DNA of 64,000 nucleotides. Origin: JAICYJ01 sp963766445. Lineage in GTDB: Bacteria; Actinomycetota; Thermoleophilia; Gaiellales; JAICJC01. A program made the translations under genes and the position numbers. Under the pieces are notes generated by a model. It was not told the DNA's origin, ran no database searches, and saw only the letters and a list, made by a program, of their open reading frames with translations. Location: positions 6,638-70,637 of the forward strand of contig CAVXZW010000007.1 of assembly GCA_963766445.1 (NCBI GenBank). The letters are read 5' to 3'. Below are positions 9,651 through 19,178 of this stretch, one piece after another. Positions within the stretch are counted from its first letter, which is position 1; each line of letters begins with the position of its first letter.

Positions 9651-11035
9651 GTGCTGTTTCGACAGGTGCTGCATCCCGACCTCGGTTGCGCCTCCTACGT
9701 GATCGCGGACACGGCCGCCGGGCTGGGCGCGGTGGTCGACCCCAAGCGGGACGTCGCCGAGTACCTCGAGCTGGCCGCAGCCCACGGCTTCACGATCGCG
9801 CACGTGATCGAGACCCACAACCACGCCGACCACGTCTCCGGTCGCGCCCGCCTGGCCGAGGCCACCGGCGCGCGGTCATGGGTGAGCCCGCTGGCCGGGG
9901 CCGTGTACCCGCATGATCCGTTCGCAGACGGTGCCGAGATCGAGCTCGGCGAGGTGCGGCTGCGTGCGCTGCACGTGCCCGGCCATCGTCCCGAGCACAC
10001 CGCCGTGGTGGTGGTCGACGGTTCCCGATCCAGCCGGCCGTGCGCCGTCCTGACCGGCGACAGCCTGTTCGTGAACGACGTCGCCCGCCCCGACCTGGCC
10101 GTCGAGAAGCACGAGGGAGCGGCACAGCTCTACCACGCCATCGGCCGGCTGCTGGAGCTGGACGACGGCGTCGAGGTGTTTCCGGGGCACACCGGTGGAT
10201 CGCTCTGCGGCAGCGCCCGCATGAGCGAGACAACGTCCTCCACGATCGGGTTCGAGCGCGCCAGCAACCCGATGCTGCGGCTGGGCCAGGAGTCGCTGTT
10301 CGTGACGGAGCTGATCCATGACCTACCGCCTCAGCCGCCCAACTTCAAGGCCATCGCTGAGGCCAACCGGGCCGGGACGATCGCCCCCGCCGCCGCGGTC
10401 GCGCCGTTGGCGCCCGAGCAGCTGGCCGCAGCCATCGCCGCCGGTGCGCTGGTGATCGACGGGCGCCCGGCACGGAAGTACGACGACGCGCACATCCCCG
10501 GCACGATCGGCATCGACGCGGCCGTCAACGGGTTCGGGACGAAGGCGGCCTGGATCGCCGAGCCCGGAACCGAGCTGGTGCTGGTCGCAGAGGACGAGCC
10601 GGCGGCGCTGCACATGCAGGGATTGCTGGAGTCGGTCGGCTTGTCCGCGACCGGCATGCTGGCCGGCGGATTCGCCGGCCTGGACGGCGGCCGGACTCGG
10701 CGTCGAGCGGTTCCAGGTGATGGACGTGGACGAGCTGTATGCCGCCGGCGAGCGTGTGCAGATCCTCGACGTGCGCGACCAGCACGAGTGGGACGAGCAG
10801 CGCATCACCGGATCGCAGCACGTCGTCTACCACGACGCCGGGCGGGTGATCACCCCCGCTCGATCGCGACCGGCCGGTGGCCGTGATCTGCACGACCGGG
10901 CGCCGCAGCGCGATGGCGGTGGGACTGGTGCGTCGATCCGGCTTCGCCGAGGTGATCCACGTCACCCCCGGCGGCGTCGGCACGTGGGCGGCGCGGGGCT
11001 ACCCGATCGAGCAGTCGCAGCCGGCCGCGGTATGA
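9651..11035 (+). CDS. MBL-fold persulfide dioxygenase-like/rhodanese fusion
   Basis: The GTG start at 9651 gives a metallo-beta-lactamase domain (about 1-250) with the THNHADHVSG metal motif and a distal PGHTGG, as in ETHE1/Blh-type persulfide dioxygenases. Two rhodanese modules follow. The first (DGRPARKYDDAHIPG) lacks a visible active-site Cys; the second (LDVRDQHEWDEQRITGS...ICTTGRRS) carries Cys in CTTGRRS. The likely role is oxidation of glutathione- or mycothiol-type persulfides with sulfur transfer. Two apparent frameshifts (near 10690 and 10856) are both explained by a lost CG. It overlaps the next rhodanese gene by 4 bp. Confidence 0.85.
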
Positions 11036-11358
11036 GCGCTCCCGAGCTGTCGGCAACCGAGGTGGCGGCCGCGCTTGAACGCGGCGAGCTGGCCGCCGTC
11101 GACGTGCGCGAGCTCGGCGAGTGGGACGCCGGTCACATCGCCGACGCGGTCTGGATCCCCATGGGCGAGTTCGCCGACCGCGTCTCGGAGCTGCCGGAAG
11201 GGCGGCTGGCGATCGTCTGCCGCAGCGGCGCACGTAGCGGGGTGGTGGCCGACTGGCTGGAGCGGTCTGGGGTCGATGCCGTCAACCTGGCCGGTGGCAT
11301 GCAGGCCTGGCACGCCGCCTCGCTGCCGATCGAACCGGTGGACGGCTGGATCGCGTGA
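11032..11358 (+). CDS. Single-domain rhodanese sulfurtransferase
   Basis: 108 residues with the active-site loop CRSGARS and the CH2A-like DVREXXEWDAGHIADA motif. It transfers sulfane sulfur from thiosulfate or persulfides to thiophilic acceptors. Start ATG at 11032 overlaps the stop of the MBL-rhodanese gene (ATGA), and its own stop overlaps the GTG start of DUF72, so the three are co-transcribed. Confidence 0.9.
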   Translation: MSAPELSATEVAAALERGELAAVDVRELGEWDAGHIADAVWIPMGEFADRVSELPEGRLAIVCRSGARSGVVADWLERSGVDAVNLAGGMQAWHAASLPIEPVDGWIA

Positions 11359-12263
11359 GCGTGCGGGTGGGCACCTGCTCCTGGGCGGACGAATCGCTCA
11401 GCAAGCTGTGGTACCCGCCCGGTGTCAGCTCGGCCGAGGCCCGGCTGCGCTGGTACGCGGAGCACTTCGACACGGTCGAGGTCAACTCCAGCTACTACGC
11501 CCTGCCCACCGAGGAGATGGCGACCGCCTGGGCGCAACGCACGCCGCCAGGCTTCGTGTTCCACGTCAAGGCGTTCGGGATGATGACCCGCCACCCGGTG
11601 CGGGTCGAGCAGCTGCCGCCCGACATGCGCTCGGAGGCGGAGTTCGACGAGCGGGGCCGGATCGACCGCCCGTCACGGGAGCTGCGAAGCGCGGTCTTCC
11701 GGCGCTTTCTGCGCGCGGTCGAGCCGCTGCGTGAGGCCGGAAAGCTGGGCGGGGTGCTGATGCAGCTGCCCCAGTACGTGGTCTTCAAGCCGTCGTCGTT
11801 CGCCTATCTGGAGTGGGCGCGGGAGCAGCTCACCGATCACCACATGCTGGTCGAGTTTCGGCACCGCAGCTGGCTCACCGACGAGCACCGCGAGCAGACG
11901 CTGGCGTTCCTGGAGCGGCTGCCGGCCAGCTACGTGATCGTCGACGCACCGCGGGTGACGTCGGACAACGTCGCGCCCACCGTCGTCGCGCGCACGTCGG
12001 ACACCGCCTACCTGCGGCTGCACGGCCGCAACGCGGCGACCTGGAACCATCGCGGCGGCGGCGCCGCGAAGCGGTTCGACCACCTCTACTCGCGGGACGA
12101 GCTGGCGGAGTGGGTGGGGCCGCTGCGGGAGCTGGCCGGCAGCGCCCGCGAGGTGTTCGCGATGTTCAACAACAACGGCCGCAGCACCGACGTCAACGGC
12201 AATCCGTTCGCCCAGGCACCGGCCAACGCCGCGCAGCTGCTGGAGCTGCTGAAGGAGTCATAG
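11355..12263 (+). CDS. DUF72 (YecE-like) protein
   Basis: 302 residues, full length for DUF72, a TIM-barrel-like family without settled function. Seen: the start motif VGTCSWADESL, EVNSSYYALP, FVFHVKAFGMMTRHP, LVEFRHRSW and FNNNGRSTDVNGN. GTG start at 11355 overlaps the rhodanese stop. A perfect hairpin begins 12 bases after its stop. A shorter paralogue lies at 22978-23709. Confidence 0.88.
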   Translation: MSVRVGTCSWADESLSKLWYPPGVSSAEARLRWYAEHFDTVEVNSSYYALPTEEMATAWAQRTPPGFVFHVKAFGMMTRHPVRVEQLPPDMRSEAEFDERGRIDRPSRELRSAVFRRFLRAVEPLREAGKLGGVLMQLPQYVVFKPSSFAYLEWAREQLTDHHMLVEFRHRSWLTDEHREQTLAFLERLPASYVIVDAPRVTSDNVAPTVVARTSDTAYLRLHGRNAATWNHRGGGAAKRFDHLYSRDELAEWVGPLRELAGSAREVFAMFNNNGRSTDVNGNPFAQAPANAAQLLELLKES

Positions 12264-12274
12264 AAGCCGGTCGC

Positions 12275-12313
12275 GGCCGCCCGGTGAACCTGGGGAGGGC
12301 ATACCGGGCGGCC
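12275..12313 (+). terminator. Candidate terminator hairpin after the DUF72 operon
   Basis: Perfect 11-bp inverted repeat GGCCGCCCGGT / ACCGGGCGGCC with a 17-nt loop, 12 nt after the stop of the sulfur-transfer operon. No U-tract follows, which is common for hairpin terminators in high-GC actinobacteria. Confidence 0.55.
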
Positions 12314-12526
12314 GGAGGGAGACACGCCGGCCCGGTCAAGCCGGCGCTTGCGACTGGCGGCCACGGTTGTCTGCGTCGTGACCATTCGAGGGGTCTGATT
12401 CCTCGGTCGCAGCTACTGTCCCACGCGTACTTTGGTGGAAGATTGGAGCGGCGGCCGGCGTCCCGGTGCGGGCCGGAAGCACGGCCGTGACGGCGGCCGT
12501 GGGCCGATGTCTGCTTGACTGTCTCG

Positions 12527-14540
12527 GTGACCGACCGGACCGTGTTGACCACCTGCCCGCGGGATTGCTACGACGCCTGCGGCGATCCTCGTCACCGTCC
12601 GGGACGGTGCCATCAGGTCGGTGCGGGGCGACCCCGACCACCCGGTCAGCCGCGGCAAGCTCTGCCGCAAGTGCTCGATCGGATACAACGGCGTGTACCT
12701 CGATCCGCAGGCGCGGCTGACCACGCCGCTGCGCCGGGTGGGTGCCAAGGGCGAGGGCCGGTTCGAGCCGGTCAGCTGGGACGAGGCGATGGCCGAGATC
12801 GCATCGCGCTGGGGTGCGATCATCGACGAGACCGGCCCGGAGCGCGATCCTGAACGCCCACTACACGGGCACCTGCTCGGTGATCGCCTTCGCATTCGGC
12901 TCGCGGTTCTTCCGGCGGCTGGGCGCAACCGAGGTCGACCCCGACTCGGTCTGCAACAAGGCCGGCCACGTCGCGCTCGACTACATGTACGGCAGCTCCG
13001 TGACCGGCTTCGATCCGCGGAGCGCACGGCGATGCGGAGTGCATCATGGTGTGGGGCGCGAACCCCTCGGCCTCGGCGCCGCACGCCCACGACAACTGGC
13101 TTCCGGAGGCCCCCGGCACGGTGATCGTGATCGACTCGATCCGCACGCCGACGGCGCAGCAGGCCGACCTGCACCTGCAGCCGTTCCCCGGCAGCGACGC
13201 CGCCCTGGCGTTCGCGATGCTGCACGTGATCGTGCGCGACGGGCTGGCCGACCGGGAGCTGCTCGAGCAGCATGCGATCGGGTGGGACGAGCTGGAGCCC
13301 CAGCTCGAGGCGTTCACGCCGGAGTGGGCGGAGCCGGTCACCGGCGTGCCGGCGCAGCTGATCGAGCGGGCGGCCGCGATCTACGGTCGCGGGCCCTCGC
13401 TGCTCTGGATCGGTCAGGGCCTGCAGCGCCAGTCGACCGGCGGCAACGTGATGCGGGCGGTGGCGCTGCTGCCGGCCGTGAGCGGCAACCTGGCCAAGCC
13501 CGGGGCCGGGTTCCTGTACCTGAACGATCGCCTCGAGATCGACGAGGACTGGCTGGCGGCGCCGCAGCTGGGCGATCCGCCGGAGCCGATCAGCCACATG
13601 GACCTGGCCGCACGCCTCGAGGATCCGGCGCGCAGCCGCAGCCTGTTCTGCTGGAACATCAACATCGCCGCGTCCAACCCCGAGCAGACCAGGCTGCTGG
13701 CCGCGCTCGGCCGTGAGGATCTGTTCACGGTGGTGGTCGACCTGTTCGCGACGGACACGGGCGACTACGCCGACCTGCTGCTGCCGGCGGCCAGCTTCCT
13801 GGAGTTCGACGACCTCGTCTCGTCGTACTTCGATCTGTCGTTGTCGGCACAGGTGAAGGCGGTCGACCCGGTCGGCGAGGCGCTGCCGAACCAGGAGATC
13901 TTCCGCCGGCTGGCGACCGCGATGGGCTTCACCGAGCCGGAGCTGCACGCCGGCGACCGCGAGATGATCGACGCGATGCTGGCCCAGTCCGGCGTGATCG
14001 AGAGCTTCGAGCAGCTGGCGGCGGTGGGCACGGTGCCGCTGGCGGCGGAGCCGGTGGTGCAGTTCGCCGACCTCGAGTTCGAGACGGCCAGCGGCCGCAT
14101 CGAGATCGCGTCCGCCGCGGCCGAGGCGGACGGCCATCCCGCGGCTGCCGCAGCCATGGAGCGATCCACGGCCGGCCGCCGGCCGCCTGCGGCTGCTGTC
14201 GCCGGCGTCGCCATGGCTGATGAACGACAGCTTCGCGAACGACCGCAAGATCACGAGGCGGATCGGCCGTCCCAGCGTGACGCTGCACCCGGCCGACGCC
14301 GCCAGCCGCGGACTCGGCGAGGGCGACATGGCGCGGCTGTCGAACGCATCGGGCACGCTCGAGCTGGCGGTGACGGTGTCGGACATCGTGCCGCAGGGGG
14401 TGGCCTACTCGCCCAAGGGCCGGTGGCTGAAGCGGGAGCAGCAGCAGGCGAACGTGAACGTCCTGAACGACGGCCGCAAGGCGGACTTCGGCGCCAGCAC
14501 GTCGGTGCACGGGGTCGAGGTCACCGTTGAACGGGTTTAG
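12527..14540 (+). CDS. Molybdopterin-dependent oxidoreductase (formate dehydrogenase-like)
   Basis: About 675 codons after repair. The N-terminal TTCPRDCYDAC...GKLCRKCS is the 4Fe-4S site of the DMSO-reductase superfamily. The molybdopterin domain (MVWGANPSASAPHAHD, IVIDSIRTPTAQQAD, GQGLQRQSTGGN) and the C-terminal MoCo dinucleotide-binding barrel (TLHPADAASRGLGEGD) follow. The GTG at 12527 is taken as start; a TTG lies at 12515. No TAT signal or partner subunit is visible, so it is probably cytosolic. Substrate is not deducible. Four frameshifts (near 12576, 12846, 13024, 14163), all at GCGC/CGCG-type sites. Confidence 0.85.
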
Positions 14541-14589
14541 GGTGTCGGCGGGGAAGAACCGGTCGGGTTCGCGCGTCTTGACCCTGTAG

Positions 14590-14661
14590 CCACCACCGGC
14601 CCGCGCACTCGCTTCTCCCAGACTGTCCAAGCGAAATGCGGCTCCTGCGGGCCGGTGGTGG
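14590..14661 (+). ncRNA. Structured inverted repeat upstream of antiporter (possible leader RNA)
   Basis: A perfect 15-bp inverted repeat (arms 14590-14604 and 14647-14661, CCACCACCGGCCCGC and its complement) encloses 42 nt. These contain a second nested stem, TCGCTT/AAGCGA. It lies 50 nt after the oxidoreductase stop and 92 nt before the antiporter start. It could be a terminator, but the branched shape also fits a cis-acting leader. It matches no riboswitch class I can recognise. Confidence 0.5.
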
Positions 14662-14752
14662 ATATAGTGCGCGTACGCGATGAGGCTCGCGTCTAACCGC
14701 CCTCGGGCTGATGGCTTCTACTCCTTGTAGAACCACGTCCTGGAGGTGAGCG

Positions 14753-15937
14753 GTGAGCGAGTTGGCGTTGGCCGCACTGCTGGCGGTCACGATTCTTCTG
14801 GCCAGCATGGTGTCGATCGAGATCGGGCTCTCGGTCGCGCTGATCGAGCTGGCGGCGGGCGTCGCGGTCGGGAACCTGTTCACGGTCACCGTCCCCGACT
14901 GGCTGTCGTTCGTGGGGACGTTCGCCGGTGTGATGCTGACGTTCCTGGCCGGAGCGGAGGTGGACGTGCCGCAGTTCCGGCGCGAGTGGCAGGCGAGCAT
15001 CTCGATCGGCGCCGTCTCGTTTGCCGCGCCGTTCGTGGTTGCGCTGGGCGCGTGCTACTGGCTGGCCGGGTGGAACCGGGACCAGGCCGAGATCGGCGGG
15101 CTGGCGCTCTCGACCACGAGCCTGGCCGTGGTCTACGCGGTGCTGGTCGAGACCGGCCTCAACCGCTCCGTGGTCGGCAAGCGCATCATGTCGGCCACGT
15201 TCGTGACCGACATCCTCACGGTGATCGGCCTGTCGGTGCTGTTCATCACGCCGAACATCTGGGTGATCCCGTTCGCCGCGGTCTCGGTCGCATTCATCTG
15301 GGGCCTGCCCAAGATGTCGCCGTGGTTCTTCGGGCGTTACGGCGATCGCGTGATCGAGCCCGAGATCAAGCTCGTGTTCGCGGCCCTCTTCATCCTGATG
15401 TACCTCGGCACGAAGGCCGACAGCCAGGCGGTGCTGCCCGCGTTCGTACTGGGCCTGGCGATGAGCGCCCACTACGCGGAGCACCGCAAGGAGCAGGAGC
15501 GGCTGCGGGTGGTCGCGTTCGCGTTCCTGACGCCGTTCTTCTTCATCAAGGGAGGACTGAACGTGTCGCTGTCCGCCGTGTGGGCGAACCTCGGGGTGCT
15601 GGCGCTGCTCTGTATCGCGAAGATCGTGCCCAAGATCGGCGGGGTGTATCCGCTCGCGCGGAAGTACACCAGCCCGCATGCGGCGTTCACGACGCTGCTG
15701 ATGTCGACCGGTCTCACCTTCGGGACGATCACCTCGCTGTACGGCCTGCAGGCGGGCATCATCGACCGCACCCAGTTCTCGCTGCTCGTGACCGTGGTCG
15801 TGCTGTCCGCGATCATCCCGACCGCGATCGCCCAGCGCCTCTTCACTCCCAGCAGGGGCGAGATCGCCGCCGCGGCCGATCCGGCGGAGCGCGGCAGCCC
15901 CAGCCCGCCGCGCGAGCCTGCGGCTGACGTTATCTGA
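14753..15937 (+). CDS. Cation/proton antiporter, CPA2 family
   Basis: 394 residues with about 12 transmembrane helices and no C-terminal TrkA domain. Seen: the GLSVALIELAAGVAVGN start, FLAGAEVDVPQF (the conserved acidic element of KefB/NapA-type exchangers) and LALSTTSLAVVYAVLVETG. It should exchange Na+ or K+ for H+ at the cytoplasmic membrane. GTG start at 14753 has a strong GGAGGTGA ribosome site. The structured repeat upstream may regulate it. Confidence 0.85.
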   Translation: MSELALAALLAVTILLASMVSIEIGLSVALIELAAGVAVGNLFTVTVPDWLSFVGTFAGVMLTFLAGAEVDVPQFRREWQASISIGAVSFAAPFVVALGACYWLAGWNRDQAEIGGLALSTTSLAVVYAVLVETGLNRSVVGKRIMSATFVTDILTVIGLSVLFITPNIWVIPFAAVSVAFIWGLPKMSPWFFGRYGDRVIEPEIKLVFAALFILMYLGTKADSQAVLPAFVLGLAMSAHYAEHRKEQERLRVVAFAFLTPFFFIKGGLNVSLSAVWANLGVLALLCIAKIVPKIGGVYPLARKYTSPHAAFTTLLMSTGLTFGTITSLYGLQAGIIDRTQFSLLVTVVVLSAIIPTAIAQRLFTPSRGEIAAAADPAERGSPSPPREPAADVI

Positions 15938-16157
15938 TAGGTGCTGTGGGCCCGGGTTGGACGGGCATGCCGACCGGGCGGGCGAGTCTCCCGCCGACGA
16001 CCTTGCAGACTTCGATCGGCTGCTGGTAGAAGCCGGCAAGCTTCGCTGCGCGTTGGAATGCGAGCCGCTCGTCGGCGATCTCGTCGCCGTAGACGTTGTC
16101 CGGGCGGCCTGGGTCGCGGAGCCGATACCAGGTCAGGTGCTTCGTGAGCTCCTTCAT
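15930..16157 (-). CDS. Small hypothetical protein
   Basis: 75 residues (start MKELTKHLTWYRLRDPG, later DEIADERLAFQRAAKLAGFY), soluble and of balanced composition, more protein-like than the overlapping plus-strand frame. Its 3' end overlaps the antiporter stop by 8 bp, tail to tail. No family recognised. Confidence 0.45.
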   Translation of the reverse strand: MKELTKHLTWYRLRDPGRPDNVYGDEIADERLAFQRAAKLAGFYQQPIEVCKVVGGRLARPVGMPVQPGPTAPIR

Positions 16158-16474
16158 AGCGCAAACGTTTCACACGCGCATGTGGAAATCGTGAAGATTC
16201 TGACGAGCGACGCGACCGGTTACTCGACCGAGCCGCCGGAGAGCGGTAACAACTCGAAGATCCTCCTGGTCGGAGAAGAAGTCCATGGCCGGGTCGCAGA
16301 TCGCACCGCACCCGGAACCGGTGCCGCGACGCGGAGTAAGCTAGGCCGCACCTGCCCGCTAGCCCTTGGAGTTTCGATGGCCGGCTCGTTCAACCCGCGG
16401 ACCAAACGATGTCGGCCTCGCCGGAGCCGCACGAGCAGACGGGCGAGGCCAACGGCCAGTAACTCCACTGGGGG
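16158..16474. other. Gap without a convincing gene
   Basis: 317 bp upstream of the GHL15-like gene. It contains a 9-bp inverted repeat GGCCTCGCC / GGCGAGGCC with a loop of about 20 nt shortly before the start at 16475. It may also hold the missing N-terminal signal region of that protein, but no clean reading frame supports this. Confidence 0.4.
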
Positions 16475-17575
16475 ATGACTGACTTGATCAAGTCCGGCGA
16501 CGGGCGCGTGCATCTGGCATTGGTCGGCCACATGCCCTACCCGAAAACAGCGACGCTGTCCTCAGAAGCGGCGACGGAGATCGGCAACGCCTACGACCTG
16601 ATCTCCGCGAACCCCGACACCTTCCAAGGCCACGACGCCGAGGTCGAGGCGGGCGGGTCGCAGATGATCCTGTACACGAAGGCGGCGGCGGTCAAGAACG
16701 CGGGACTGCCTGAGGCAACGTATGCGCACCGCGCCGGCGGGACGATGAGCAAGGCCGACCGCAAGTACGACCCGAGGTGGAAAGTCTTCACGGCGCAGGC
16801 GGGATCCGACGCCTGGCGGACGTTCCACTTGGGCCAGCTACGCGCCGGACCGTCGTGGGCGCAGGGCTACTTTGCCGACGCGGTCGTGATGTCCTACTCG
16901 CAGGGCGGCGCCAAGCCCGGGAAGCCGCCGTCGTTCGCCTCGGAGTACACGCTGGAGGAGTGGCTGGCGTTGATGTCCGCCGACCTGGATTACTTTGCGC
17001 AGCAGACCGGCAAGCCGCCGCTGGCGATCAACGGGTTGCGGGCGCAGACGCTGGCAGCCCTGTCCCCGCGTATTGGCATGATAGAGAACGCGTGGGGGTC
17101 GCAAGGGGGTGTCCTGCCCAGCGCGGACCACTGGGTGACGAGGATGGACATGCTCGCCCAAGCCCAAAAGCAACAGTGGGTTCCGTGGGCCTTCGTCAAG
17201 CTGCTCGACATGAGCGCGAGCCTCTGGGATCGGTGGCGGAGAATGGCCGCGCCGTCGGCGCTGATCGCGGACGCGGGGTCGCTCCTGCTCGGGTTCGGCG
17301 GGTCGGAGGGCAGCCCGCCCGCGTGGGTGACGAACGAACACCGGCAGGTGTGCTGGACGCCGAACATCGGCAAGCCGACCTCGGCGCCGTGGCCGATCAA
17401 TGCCCACGCGGACGGCACGTACCGGCGGACGTTTGAGCGGGGCCTTGTCGTCTACAACCCTGGCACGAACGGCGTGAGTCTGAGCCGATCCGCGGGAGCG
17501 CAGACGTTCCCGGTCGGGCCGCAGGAGGGGATCATTCTGCGCCACACCGCGCAGGGCTGGGTGTTGGTGGCATGA
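16475..17575 (+). CDS. GHL15-like putative glycoside hydrolase
   Basis: 366 residues resembling the hypothetical glycosyl hydrolase family 15 (GHL15) proteins: an AVVMSYSQGG strand, ENAWGSQGG, and a C-terminal beta-rich tail (GLVVYNPGTNG...FPVGPQEGIILRH) typical of these extracellular proteins. No signal peptide is present from the ATG at 16475, so either the N-terminus is truncated or the start lies upstream. GC and codon use look lower than in neighbouring genes, suggesting transfer. Substrate unknown. Confidence 0.65.
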   Translation: MTDLIKSGDGRVHLALVGHMPYPKTATLSSEAATEIGNAYDLISANPDTFQGHDAEVEAGGSQMILYTKAAAVKNAGLPEATYAHRAGGTMSKADRKYDPRWKVFTAQAGSDAWRTFHLGQLRAGPSWAQGYFADAVVMSYSQGGAKPGKPPSFASEYTLEEWLALMSADLDYFAQQTGKPPLAINGLRAQTLAALSPRIGMIENAWGSQGGVLPSADHWVTRMDMLAQAQKQQWVPWAFVKLLDMSASLWDRWRRMAAPSALIADAGSLLLGFGGSEGSPPAWVTNEHRQVCWTPNIGKPTSAPWPINAHADGTYRRTFERGLVVYNPGTNGVSLSRSAGAQTFPVGPQEGIILRHTAQGWVLVA

Positions 17576-17606
17576 GTTCGCGACCGAATCCGCTGACCTC
17601 TCCGTC

Positions 17607-18274
17607 TTAGCGAGTAAACAGCTTCCAATGCCCCCTCGGAAATGACCTCGACGGTGCCGTCGGCCACTTTGATGGCGGTCTCATCATCGATCGCATACGC
17701 GGGACCTGGGATGCCGGCGGTCCATGTCTCTCCGTCGGCCATGGTGTTCTCCGGCAGGAGTTCGTGATCCAGGTGCGGGAAGATCGAGAAGTCGACGATC
17801 CCCAGTGCGCTGTCGTCCCCGACCAGCGGCTTCCAGCCCACGAAGTCCTCCCCGATACGGGGGGTCATCACCATGCTCCCGGCGCTCAGCCCCACCCAGA
17901 CCGTCGCGCAGCGACGGCAAGAGGTCTGCCATCCGGACTGCCGCATTCCAGTGGCACAGGTACAGGGCGTCGCCGCCATTCACCAGCAGGACGTCTGTCT
18001 CCTGGACCCAGGAGACCCAGCGTTCCTTGTCGATGCTGGGTAGCGCGGTGAGCTCCAGCACTCCCAAGGACTTCCAACCCAGCTCGCACATGGGGGTGGT
18101 GGCTTGTCCGGTGATGAACCGCCATGCCCCACCAGGACTGCCCTGGGGGTGCCCGTACCCGGCAGTGGGGATACAAAGCGCGTTGGAGTCGGCGATCGGT
18201 TTGCCCAGGAGGTCGACCAGGGCTTCGTGGATGCTCGCGTTCTTGATACCAGCGGACGTGAGAAGAAGCTTCAT
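17607..18274 (-). CDS. Peptidase E family (S51) serine peptidase
   Basis: Start ATG at 18274 (MKLLLTSAGIKN). Typical S51 layout: NALCIPTAGYG, VLLVNGGDALYL, the nucleophile Ser in GLSAGSM, and FSIFPHLDHE with the catalytic His. The C-terminus EGHWKLFTR is recovered if one G of a G5 run (17631-17635) is removed. The second frameshift (near 17902) fits a lost CG. Peptidase E cleaves Asp-Xaa dipeptides in the cytosol. Base composition is less GC-rich than the surroundings, consistent with acquisition. Confidence 0.75.
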
Positions 18275-18696
18275 CGAGTACCCCCATCGTGAGGTGGTTC
18301 CAGCCCACGTTAGACCGTTCGAGCCGCCAATGCTCATCGATCGCCGTGGTGGCGTTGCCGCGCAGCTCCGAGCCCGGCATCAAGCCGCGGGAGGATATCG
18401 CCAGACCACAGGTGTCGCCCTTCAGAGTTCAGGGCAGAACCAGCGAGTCTCTTCGCGACGCGCTGCGAGCGGACGTTGTCGGGCGCTATCAGAGACACCA
18501 GCCGATCGTCGGGTCGTCACTGCGTTGACGTCGCCGCCGCGGGGCCAGCCGGTGGGGCAAACTGCCCGTCATCGTCCTCGCCCCTGGCGGAGAGCCGGGC
18601 AGGCACCGGGGTAGGCACGGGCGCGCCCCTCCGGCATTCCTGTCACACGCGACCCGCTTAACCATGCGGGCTGGCGCGTAGCCAAGCTGCGGCGAG
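18275..18696. other. Intergenic stretch, no gene supported
   Basis: About 420 bp between peptidase E and tRNA-Glu. Open frames here read as low-complexity, arginine-rich text without family features. It includes the promoter side of peptidase E. No repeat or attachment-site duplicate of the tRNA end was found by eye. Confidence 0.5.
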
Positions 18697-18769
18697 TACC
18701 CCCAACGGGATTCGAACCCGTGTTGCCGCCTTGAAAGGGCGGAGGCCTAGGCCGCTAGCCGATGGGGGC
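18697..18769 (-). tRNA. tRNA-Glu (UUC)
   Basis: 73-nt cloverleaf on the minus strand: acceptor GCCCCCA pairs with TGGGGGT, anticodon arm CCGCC-CTTTCAA-GGCGG with anticodon TTC, T-loop TTCGAAT. Its 3' end faces the atypical GHL15/peptidase E segment. Confidence 0.95.
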
Positions 18770-18810
18770 GCGGCTCGCAGGATACGCGAGCCTGGCACCG
18801 CTGCGGATGG

Positions 18811-18996
18811 TCAGGCCGCGGGGAGGGAGCCCGACGCGGCGCGAGCCAGCATCGCCTGGAGCTGCTCCCAGGCCGCCTCTTCAACCGCGGAGTACTCCTC
18901 CGGGTCGGCATGTCGGATTGTGTCGAGATAGCGCTGCCAGGCCACCTCCGGGGGGACCGGGAAGTACCTCAGCGTGTCGAGCGTCTTTGGGTTCAT
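18811..18996 (-). CDS. Small hypothetical protein
   Basis: 61 residues from the ATG at 18996 (MNPKTLDTLRYFPVPPEVAW). This start is chosen because a GGAGG ribosome site lies 6 nt upstream, which would be inside the coding region if the ATG at 19008 were used. Mostly helical, acidic, soluble. No family recognised. Confidence 0.55.
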   Translation of the reverse strand: MNPKTLDTLRYFPVPPEVAWQRYLDTIRHADPEEYSAVEEAAWEQLQAMLARAASGSLPAA

Positions 18997-19087
18997 GGTT
19001 GCCTCCACTCGATACTACGGACGGGAGCGACCGTCGGTTCCCGTGCCGCGGCACGGCGGTGGCGGGCCGGGCCGTACAATCGCCGTG

Positions 19088-19160
19088 GGGCCGTTAGCTC
19101 AGCTGGTAGAGCAGGGGGCTTTTAATCCCAAGGTCGCAGGTTCGATCCCTGCACGGCCCA
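19088..19160 (+). tRNA. tRNA-Lys (UUU)
   Basis: 73-nt cloverleaf: acceptor GGGCCGT pairs with ACGGCCC plus A. Anticodon loop CTTTTAA with anticodon TTT; the outermost anticodon-stem pair is a G/A mismatch. T-loop TTCGATC. Confidence 0.93.
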
Positions 19161-19178
19161 TCACGCGCCGCCCGCGGG

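Noticed and set aside
15957..16478. 173-codon frame ending in an ATGA overlap with the GHL15-like gene
   Set aside because: The overlap is tempting, but the translation looks random and runs antisense to a more protein-like minus-strand ORF; it offers no signal peptide for the hydrolase.
18289..18661. Plus-strand frames between peptidase E and tRNA-Glu
   Set aside because: Arginine-rich, low-complexity translations without start signals or family features.
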